Below, piece by piece: positions 1 through 6,700 of a stretch of 10,788 nt of DNA (within the stretch, counting starts at the first letter, position 1; each line of letters begins with the position of its first letter). The position numbers and the translations under genes are program-made. Location of the stretch: the NCBI GenBank assembly GCA_049511115.1, contig JBEKYH010000133.1:1-10788 (forward strand), given 5' to 3'. Source of the DNA: JBEKYH01 sp049511115. Lineage in GTDB: Bacteria; Planctomycetota; Phycisphaerae; Tepidisphaerales; Tepidisphaeraceae. The notes beneath the pieces were generated by a model that saw nothing but the letters and a program-made list of their open reading frames with translations, had not been told where the DNA came from and made no database searches.

Positions 1-816
1 GGTGGACCCGCCGATCGCCTGCAACACGATCATCGCATTCCGCACCGACGCTGGCGTGATCAACGCGCTCGGCTTGGGGCTGCCGCCGATCGCGATCTCC
101 GCGGCGCGCCTGCCGCTCGCTTCCGCGATGCGCCGCCGGTCCGCGTGGGTCGCCGGCGCGGCGGCGCTCATCGGCAGCGCCAGACCCAGGGCCTCGACAA
201 TGCACGCCATCGTGCTCGCCGTCCCCATGACCCCGCAGGTGCCAACCGACGGACAAAGCCGGCCGCTGATTAACTCGATCTCGCTTTCACCGATCGCCCC
301 CGCCCGATGCTGCCCCCACAGCCGCCGGCAATCCGTGCACGCCCCCACCACTTCTCCCTGATGATGCCCCACCACCATCGGCCCCGTCGGCAGCACAACC
401 GTGGGAATATCCGTGCTGGCAACCGCCATCACCTGCGCCGGCAGCGTCTTGTCGCACCCGCCAATCACCACCACCGAATCCATCGGCTGCGCGCGGATCA
501 TCTCCTCGGTATCCATCGCCATCAGGTTCCGCAGAAACATCGACGTCGGATGGGCAAAACTCTCGCCGATCGAAATCGTCGGAAACACCATCGGCAGCCC
601 GCCCGCGAACATGATGCCGCGCTTCACGCTCTCGATCAGGTCCGGCACATTGCCGTGACATGGGTTGTAATCGCTGAATGTATTGGTCACGCCCACGATT
701 CTGCGATCCAGCGCATCGTCGGAATACCCCATGGCCTTGATGAAGGCCTTGCGCAGAAACAGCGAGAAACCGGCGTCGCCGTAGCTGGTCAGCCCCTTGC
801 GCAAACCCTTTGTCAT
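1..816 (-). CDS. IlvD/Edd-family dehydratase, N-terminal 272 residues (gene runs off the window)
   Basis: This is an iron-sulfur dehydratase of the family that holds dihydroxy-acid dehydratase, 6-phosphogluconate dehydratase and the aldonate (arabinonate, xylonate, galactonate) dehydratases. It should turn a 2,3-dihydroxy acid into a 2-keto-3-deoxy acid. The visible part has the CDKTLPAQVMA stretch at residues 121-131, which fits the first family signature. It also has NPCHGN at 51-56 and GTCGVMGTASTM at 192-203. Cys53, Cys121 and Cys194 are spaced as the cluster ligands are in characterised members, and Lys123 matches the metal-site lysine. The ATG at 816 follows GAGGAA (824-829) at a 7-base spacing. 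Family members are usually 550-600 residues, so about half is missing beyond position 1. It starts 31 bases after the transporter gene. The GTASTM wording and the neighbours favour a sugar-acid dehydratase over branched-chain amino-acid synthesis; this is inference. Family assignment is secure, substrate is not. Confidence 0.93.
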   Translation of the reverse strand, partial: MTKGLRKGLTSYGDAGFSLFLRKAFIKAMGYSDDALDRRIVGVTNTFSDYNPCHGNVPDLIESVKRGIMFAGGLPMVFPTISIGESFAHPTSMFLRNLMAMDTEEMIRAQPMDSVVVIGGCDKTLPAQVMAVASTDIPTVVLPTGPMVVGHHQGEVVGACTDCRRLWGQHRAGAIGESEIELISGRLCPSVGTCGVMGTASTMACIVEALGLALPMSAAAPATHADRRRIAEASGRRAAEIAIGGSPKPSALITPASVRNAMIVLQAIGGST

Positions 817-823
817 CTCTCGC

Positions 824-829
824 TTCCTC
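824..829 (-). promoter_or_regulatory. Ribosome binding site of the IlvD/Edd gene
   Basis: GAGGAA on the minus strand lies 7 bases before the ATG at 816-814. It decides that start, because the reading frame stays open further upstream into the end of the transporter gene. Confidence 0.7.
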
Positions 830-847
830 GCCTCATTGATGTAGTGA

Positions 848-2158
848 TCAACGATTGACCAATTTTGCCGGCACCAGCGCGACGATCAGAATCGCCGACG
901 CCATCATACATCCACAAACCAAGAATAACCCGGAATCGAGCGTTCCGGTATCCGTCTTGAGAAAACCGATGATCGCCGGGCTGAAAAAGCCCCCGAGATT
1001 GCCCGTGCAATTAACCAGTGCGATGCCCGACGCCGCCGCGGCCCCGCCCAGGAACGACGTCGGCAGCGCCCAGAACATCGGCAACGCCGTAACCACGCCC
1101 ACCACCGCCAGCGTCAGGCCGATCATCGCCAATAGGGTGCTGCTGCCCGACCGCGTGCACAAGATAAATCCAACCGCCGCGACGATACATGGAACCACCA
1201 CGTGCCAGCGCCGTTCGCGCGTCTTATCCGAATGGCGTCCGACCAGGATCATGGAAATCAGCGCCAGCGTATACGGCACCATGGTAAGCAATCCAATATT
1301 AAACGCGTCCTTCACGCCGCTCTGGCTGATGATCGTCGGTTGCCAGAAATTGATCGCGTAAGACCCCATTTCGATGCCGAACCAGATGGCCCCCATGAGC
1401 CATACGCGCAGACTGAAAAACACGGAAAGAACAGTAGAGTAAGTCTTGGCAACGGCTTCGTCGCCGATCTCGCCAATGACAACCGCCTTCTCCTCGTCGC
1501 TCAGCCATTTCGCATCGACCACCCGGTCATCCAGATACGACAGAATGACAAGCCCGAGAATCACCGCCGGAGCGGCTTCCAGAATAAACAGCCACTGCCA
1601 TCCCGCCACGCCCTGGCTGGCTGCAAAATGATGCAGAATAAAGCCGGAGATTGGACCGCCGACGATCCCCGAAACCGGCACACCCGCCACCAGCATCGCC
1701 ACGCGATTAGCGCGCCGATGCGACGGGAACCAATACGTGAGATAAAGAATCATCCCCGGAAAAAATCCCGATTCGGCCACGCCAAGCAAAAAGCGCAGCG
1801 TGTAAAACTCCCACGGCGTGCGCACAAAGGCTGTGCATCCCGACACAATCCCCCAGGTCACCAGCACGCGGCAAATCCACACCCGGGCGCCGACTTTGTG
1901 AAGAATAACGTTGCTGGGAACCTCAAATAAAAAATACCCCAGGAAGAAAATCCCCGCGCCAAATCCATAAATGCTTTCACTGAATTTCAAGTCCCCCATC
2001 ATCTGCAATTTGGCGAACCCGACGTTTACGCGGTCGATATACGCGACGATGTAGCAGATGAATAAAAGCGGAATGATCCGCCAGGCGATCTTCGCATACA
2101 GCCAATCTTTGGCGCGGGCGTCGGAGATGTTGGTTGCGGCGTCCTGTGCTTGTGACAA
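848..2158 (-). CDS. MFS transporter, anion:cation symporter (ACS) type, likely organic or sugar acid uptake
   Basis: This 436-residue inner-membrane protein has about twelve hydrophobic segments, near residues 27-41, 63-85, 95-112, 120-143, 150-175, 187-208, 247-270, 285-307, 317-334, 341-362, 372-393 and 409-432. A charged loop at 209-245 separates the two six-helix halves. The first helix ends in AYIDRVNVGFA (39-49), a hallmark of the ACS family (tartrate TtuB, glucarate GudP, galactonate DgoT, phthalate permeases). The basic loops HKVGAR (87-92) and GRHSDKTRERR (307-317) are the usual MFS loop 2-3 and 8-9 motifs. The start is TTG: no in-frame ATG occurs before residue 53, inside the N-terminal half, and a strong GAGGGG precedes the TTG. 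The gene begins 8 bases after the RraA-like gene and is followed at 31 bases by the dehydratase, so it should import the acid those enzymes process. The substrate is inferred from family and context only. Confidence 0.93.
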   Translation of the reverse strand: MSQAQDAATNISDARAKDWLYAKIAWRIIPLLFICYIVAYIDRVNVGFAKLQMMGDLKFSESIYGFGAGIFFLGYFLFEVPSNVILHKVGARVWICRVLVTWGIVSGCTAFVRTPWEFYTLRFLLGVAESGFFPGMILYLTYWFPSHRRANRVAMLVAGVPVSGIVGGPISGFILHHFAASQGVAGWQWLFILEAAPAVILGLVILSYLDDRVVDAKWLSDEEKAVVIGEIGDEAVAKTYSTVLSVFFSLRVWLMGAIWFGIEMGSYAINFWQPTIISQSGVKDAFNIGLLTMVPYTLALISMILVGRHSDKTRERRWHVVVPCIVAAVGFILCTRSGSSTLLAMIGLTLAVVGVVTALPMFWALPTSFLGGAAAASGIALVNCTGNLGGFFSPAIIGFLKTDTGTLDSGLFLVCGCMMASAILIVALVPAKLVNR

Positions 2159-2162
2159 TTGT

Positions 2163-2168
2163 CCCCTC
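2163..2168 (-). promoter_or_regulatory. Ribosome binding site of the transporter gene, overlapping the upstream stop codon
   Basis: GAGGGG on the minus strand lies 4 bases before the TTG start at 2158. Its first two bases are the last two of the TGA stop (2169-2167) of the RraA-like gene, which suggests translational coupling. It is the main support for the unusual TTG start. Confidence 0.65.
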
Positions 2169-2913
2169 AGGCTTTCGCCGTTCCGCGCCCATCCCCCGCT
2201 TTAATCTGGCCGCTGCGAAACTCCTCATACCGAGCCTTCGCTTGCGCATTGGGCGGATAAAGTCCCGGCAGCGAAGCGCCCTCCTTCACCTGCCCAAGAA
2301 TCCACGCCTCCAGCTTCTCCTGCTCCACCGCCGCCTCTACAACCTCATTCACGATCGCTTTGGGAATCACCACGGCCCCATCGTCATCCGCGACAATCAT
2401 GTCATCGGGAAACACCGCCACTCCGCCGCACCCAATCGGCTCTTGCCAGTTGACGAACGTAAGGCCCGCCACCGACGGCGGCGCCGCCACCCCCGCGCAC
2501 CACACCGGCAAGTCCGTGCTAAGCACGCCCGCCACGTCTCGCACCACTCCATCGCTGACCAGCCCGCCGACTCCGCGGACTTTCATCCGCTGGCAGAGGA
2601 TATCCCCAAAAATCCCCGCATCGGTTATCCCCATCGCGTCCACCACGGCAACACACCCCGGCCCCATCGCTTCAATCGCCGCGCGCGTCGAGATCGGCGA
2701 ACTCCACGATTCCGGCGTCGCCCGATCTTCCCGCGCCGGAATGAAACGCAGCGTAAATGCAGGCCCGACCACGCGATTCTGTCCCGGGCGCAGCGGTCTG
2801 CTTCCGCGCACCCAGACATTGCGCAGCCCCTTCTTCAGCAACACTGTCGTGAGCGTTGCCGTGGTGATGCCTGAAAGCGTTTCAATCACCTGTGCGTCCA
2901 ATCCCATTTTCAC
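2167..2913 (-). CDS. RraA / 4-hydroxy-4-methyl-2-oxoglutarate aldolase family protein
   Basis: The 248-residue product belongs to the RraA-like fold family. It contains the RNase E inhibitor RraA of E. coli and the class II pyruvate aldolases that cleave 4-hydroxy-4-methyl-2-oxoglutarate or 4-carboxy-4-hydroxy-2-oxoadipate. The core shows VAVVDAMG (88-95), FGDIL with Gly103-Asp104, and GLVSDGVVRD with Arg125-Asp126. The GD and RD pairs are the substrate and divalent-metal residues of the aldolases. E. coli RraA is about 160 residues, so this protein has extra N- and C-terminal parts, as catabolic members do. GTG at 2913 is chosen because AAGGG (2921-2925) sits 7 bases before it; an ATG two codons later is the alternative. 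It lies between an SDR gene and a sugar-acid-type transporter, so cleavage of a 2-keto acid to pyruvate plus an aldehyde or keto product is more likely than RNase control. That role is inferred. Confidence 0.9.
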   Translation of the reverse strand: MKMGLDAQVIETLSGITTATLTTVLLKKGLRNVWVRGSRPLRPGQNRVVGPAFTLRFIPAREDRATPESWSSPISTRAAIEAMGPGCVAVVDAMGITDAGIFGDILCQRMKVRGVGGLVSDGVVRDVAGVLSTDLPVWCAGVAAPPSVAGLTFVNWQEPIGCGGVAVFPDDMIVADDDGAVVIPKAIVNEVVEAAVEQEKLEAWILGQVKEGASLPGLYPPNAQAKARYEEFRSGQIKAGDGRGTAKA

Positions 2914-2920
2914 GCCGCCG

Positions 2921-2925
2921 CCCTT
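2921..2925 (-). promoter_or_regulatory. Ribosome binding site of the RraA-like gene, overlapping the SDR stop codon
   Basis: AAGGG on the minus strand lies 7 bases before the GTG start at 2913. It shares two bases with the TAA stop (2926-2924) of the SDR gene. The spacing favours GTG over the ATG two codons downstream. Confidence 0.6.
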
Positions 2926-3709
2926 AAATACTGGCGATCATGCCCCCATCAACGCGAATAACGGCCCCGGTCAAATACGCCGCTCGCTCACTGGCCAGAA
3001 ACGTCACCACGTCGGCATATTCTTCCGGCTTGCCGTATCGGCCCAGGGGAATGGTGCTCGTGCTTTCCGCCGCCACATCTTCGACGCTGCGCCCTTCCCG
3101 CTTGGCTTTCGCTTCATCAAGAAACTTGATCCGACCCGTCGCGATCCGCCCCGGCAAAACGATGTTGGCGGTGATGCCATCCTTGCCAACTTCGCGCGCC
3201 AATGTTTTCGACCACCCCACCAGCGACAATCGCAGCGCATTGGAAATGCCCAGATTCGGAATCGGCGCTACAACCCCCGATGAAGTGCTGGTAATCACCC
3301 TCCCCCAGCGCCGCGCCCGCATCTTTGGCAGCACGCGGTCGGTGATCGCGATCACGCAAAGCACCATCGCCTGAAAATGCTTCGACCAGACGGCCGGGTC
3401 CTGACCGCTGGCCGGCGTCGGCGGCGGGCCGCCCGTGATATTCACCAGAATATCCACCGGCCCAATCTCGCCTTCAATCCTCGAAATATTCCCATCGATC
3501 CGCGACAGATCGGCCAGGTCCCACACAAGTCCCAGGCTTTTGACGCGAGAATCAGCCAGTGCCGCTTTGGTCCCCGCGACCGCATCGGAATCAATGTCGG
3601 CAACCGCCACGTGCGCGCCTTCACCCGCCAGCGCCCTGGCAATCGCCCGGCCCAAACCGCCGCCGCCGCCCAAAACCAAAGCCGTCTTATCCTTAAGTCC
3701 AAGCTCCAT
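2924..3709 (-). CDS. SDR-family oxidoreductase with non-canonical active site (FabG-like)
   Basis: This 261-residue protein has the full length and layout of a classical short-chain dehydrogenase/reductase. The N-terminal nucleotide loop reads GGGGGLG (14-20), with Gly where the usual TGxxxGxG motif has Thr. Asp38, at the end of the second strand, suggests NAD(H) preference. NITGG (90-94) stands for the NNAG motif. A serine cluster (141-144) is followed by PNLGISNALR (151-160). By position, the catalytic Tyr is Leu153 and the catalytic Lys is Asn157, so YxxxK is lost. The C-terminus VIRVDGGM is typical. This fits the known FabG-like subgroup (CDD BKR_like_SDR_like, recalled from memory) that lacks a perfect nucleotide motif and tetrad. 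ATG at 3709 follows GGGAG (3716-3720) by 6 bases. It is the first gene of the four-gene block; a dehydrogenase of a sugar-acid intermediate is the natural guess, but activity is doubtful on sequence alone. Confidence 0.92.
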   Translation of the reverse strand: MELGLKDKTALVLGGGGGLGRAIARALAGEGAHVAVADIDSDAVAGTKAALADSRVKSLGLVWDLADLSRIDGNISRIEGEIGPVDILVNITGGPPPTPASGQDPAVWSKHFQAMVLCVIAITDRVLPKMRARRWGRVITSTSSGVVAPIPNLGISNALRLSLVGWSKTLAREVGKDGITANIVLPGRIATGRIKFLDEAKAKREGRSVEDVAAESTSTIPLGRYGKPEEYADVVTFLASERAAYLTGAVIRVDGGMIASI

Positions 3710-3715
3710 GCTTCA

Positions 3716-3720
3716 CTCCC
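3716..3720 (-). promoter_or_regulatory. Ribosome binding site of the SDR gene
   Basis: GGGAG on the minus strand lies 6 bases before the ATG at 3709-3707 and supports that start. Confidence 0.6.
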
Positions 3721-3729
3721 GTTTACGCC

Positions 3730-3738
3730 ATCATATCA
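3730..3738 (-). promoter_or_regulatory. Candidate extended -10 promoter element for the SDR-RraA-MFS-dehydratase block
   Basis: The 51-base gap between the giant gene and the SDR gene holds TGATATGAT on the minus strand, that is TGn followed by a hexamer matching TATAAT at five of six positions. A start about 7 bases downstream would leave a leader of roughly 14 bases carrying the ribosome binding site. No good -35 box is visible at 16-18 bases, which extended -10 promoters can tolerate. The call rests on a short motif only. Confidence 0.3.
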
Positions 3739-3760
3739 AAGAGCCGCGAATCCTCTCACA

Positions 3761-6700
3761 TCAGTTCGCCCCATCCGCCGGCGCCGCCGGATTCTGATTT
3801 CCCGCCAGGAAATGCAGCGTATGGTCGCCGGCGAGATAACACAGACCGCCGTCGATCATCTGCCAACTGACGATGCCGTGCGAATCCGCCAAAAGACTTT
3901 GGCATGCAAGCGTCCCCATTTCGGGAACGGCAGGATTATCCGACGTCGCCCGCATAAAGGCCGAAATCCACCACTTCACTGCCGCCTGCGAAGCCTCTTG
4001 CGGCTTCCCAGATTGCGGACCCGTCTGGCAACTCAGCACCGCCAGATAATCCTTACCGAGCAGAAGCTGCGTGGCATCGCCGCACTCCGGAGGGATAAGC
4101 CGCTCCCAACGTTCTACAGGACTGGGATCAGCCAGGCTCAGCACGCTGAACACCCTGACCTGCCGCGGGTTCCAGGCATAAATGCTGCTTCCGCCAAACT
4201 GCAACACCGATTTTCCCATATCCACCGGCGTAGGCAGCCTCCCTGCGGCGCCGGAAAGCATCTTGTAAATCTGCTCTTGTCTCGTGTGCACGTCATACGC
4301 GCGCAGTTGCCGCCCCTGATCGCTGAGCGCAAATACCGATCCTCCATGCACCAACACCTGCCCGGCACGCCCCATATTCATAAACGGCTGCGCATTCGCC
4401 TGGGCCTGCGCATTTTCGACCTGATATTTGAGGGCCAGCCGATCGACCTGGCCGGCACGCGACATATCAAACAGATCAACGATCGCAACCGTACCTGTGC
4501 GCGTGACCGCCAGCGTCCCGTCATCCCCCAGCGCCCAATTGACCGGCAACTTTGTCGGATCATCAAAAAATGCCGTGGGAGCAAGCAGCCGCCCCGTGCG
4601 CGTCTCCAGAACCAGCATCCAGACGCTGAATTCGTCGCCGGCCTGGATCACCGTGAAATCCTCAGTTGCTTCAACGCGGTCGGGCGCCTGTCCCAGCGGG
4701 CGAATCTGCCAGACGATTGCGCCGTTAGATAAATCAACCGCCGCCACACGACCGATCGATGTGCTCACAACTGCCAGGTCGCCTGCGACGGTTACTGCCG
4801 TAATCGTTTCGGCATCCGATGACGATATCGCGCCGTTCGCCGTAACCTTTCCGCTCGTCCCCGGAGAATACCGAATAAAAACCGGCTGATTCAACACCAG
4901 CCCTGTCGGCCTCGTCCCCCCGCGCTGCAGAAGATTGAACTTAGGCGGCTGCGACGAATACAAAATCTCCGGCGCGGGCCGCTGTGAAAGGTCCAGCCTC
5001 CAGCGTTTGGCAACTTGGTCGCCGTCGATCAAAACAAGCGAATCATTCGCCCAGGCCAGAAGATTTGTCTTGTCACCCACCCACGCCACGCCGGCCGGTT
5101 CATCATCCAGCGCCGCGTCCGTCCCCACCGGCTGGTCCGAGCCAATCGCGTAAAGGGAAATTCCCGCTCCGGCTGTCCAGGTCACAACCCGGTCATATCG
5201 TGCGTTTTTCGCATCCGGCACGAGCAGTCTGTCCACGCCCTCAACGACACCCATGGCCGCGCGAGGAATCAGCGGCTCAACCGCATGATGGTATTGCGCC
5301 AGATAATTTCGCGCCACAGCCACCGACGGCAAATCGAACTCCGGCAGTTGATCGCTCTTCGCCAACGACTCTCGCGCCAGCGACTGGTCAACGGCGAGAA
5401 TCGCTGCATTAAGCGTAGCTCCCTTGGCGATAACCGGCCCATCGGGCAGTTGCAGCGGAAATGGCAATGCGCCCGCACGATTGATTCCGCGCGCCCCGGC
5501 AAGGCGACCCTCGGCCGCATCGAGGCCGCCGGGAATATGCAGGTAGTCATGAGCCAACGTCAGATCAACCACGGCCCTTTGCTCGTCGCTCGCCAACTGG
5601 GCGTTGGGATAAATCTGTCTCAGAACTTGCGCCGCCTCGCTGAACATCCCCTTGGCCTCAAAGTCGTAAATGGCCGACACCGCCGCCGACCACGCGCGCG
5701 ACGAATTGGGATAGACCCTGAACACCTTCGCCAAGCCGTCGGGGTCCTTCCTCTCGCCGGCCTCGTTGTATTCCGCAACCGCCGCCTGTTCGTAAGCCGC
5801 ATACGCAGACTGCCCCTTGAAATCCTGCACAACGGAATGAATCGCCTCCTCCGCCAGGACCGCCGCCTGTTGCTGCTCCTCGGGATGCACAACCGATGGC
5901 GGATTCTGCGCCCCGTTTTTTGGCTTTGGCAGCGCGACATCCTCCGGCGCGACCGTAACGAAGGCCCTCCGCATCGCGTCGTCCGCCAAAATTTCCTGAT
6001 ACAGCTTAATCGCCGTGGCCGGGTCGCGATCGTTAAATCGCGCAAACGACGCCCGCGCGGCTCGCGATGCGGCTTGTTCAAACGGCGTCTGCGCCAATGA
6101 CGCCGTTCGATCCAGCAGGTTCCCCGCCAGGGCCATAGCCTCGGTCGCCGCACGCGCCGACGGATAGCTGACTGCCCCGCCGGCTTTGGGCCGCCAGATT
6201 TCGGTGGCAAAATCCAACGCGAGATGGAAGGCGCGAGTCTTCGCCAGGCCAAGTTGCCCCGGCGGCGCCGCCCTGATCAGGTCAATTGCGGCGTCGAGTT
6301 GCTCCATGGCAGATTGCGTCTGCCCCGCAAGCAACAGTGTCCTGGCGTAGTTCAATCGCACATCCGCATCAGCCGGCGCCGCAGCAATCTCCCGGTTTAG
6401 CGTCTCCTGCACCGCGTCGAACGATCCATAAACACTGACGGTCTTTTCCCCAGCGACGACCACACGATCCCCGCACACCAGCACATTTCCCGGCTCTTCA
6501 TCCTCCGGCCACTGCACGATGGCCGGATACCGATCTCCCGCAAACAAGCCCGCCTTTCCCGTCTTGATGTCAAACCGCTGAAGAGCGCTGATCCCCGGAA
6601 GATAGATACTGTCGGCTGTGACAAACGCGTGCCCCCGGATGGCATCAGGAGATGCAAAACCCGCGACCCAGACCAGGGCCGTGTTGCGCGCCTTGGCCGG

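Noticed and set aside
1..816. Naming the dehydratase ilvD of branched-chain amino-acid synthesis
   Set aside because: The family match is clear, but the operon partners are catabolic and no other branched-chain gene is present, so a specific ilvD name is not supported.
3740..3756. AGAG-N9-CTCT inverted repeat as an operator upstream of the SDR gene
   Set aside because: The arms are only 4 bases and do not extend; this is expected by chance, and no regulator gene is in the window.
3377..4732. A 451-codon open frame on the plus strand
   Set aside because: It is rich in Arg, His and Pro, has no recognisable domain and lies opposite the giant gene and the SDR gene, whose proteins are clear. It is a by-product of GC-rich codon use.
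5015..6100. A 361-codon open frame on the plus strand
   Set aside because: It lies wholly antisense to the giant propeller gene, with an Arg-rich composition and no domain. It is a shadow frame.
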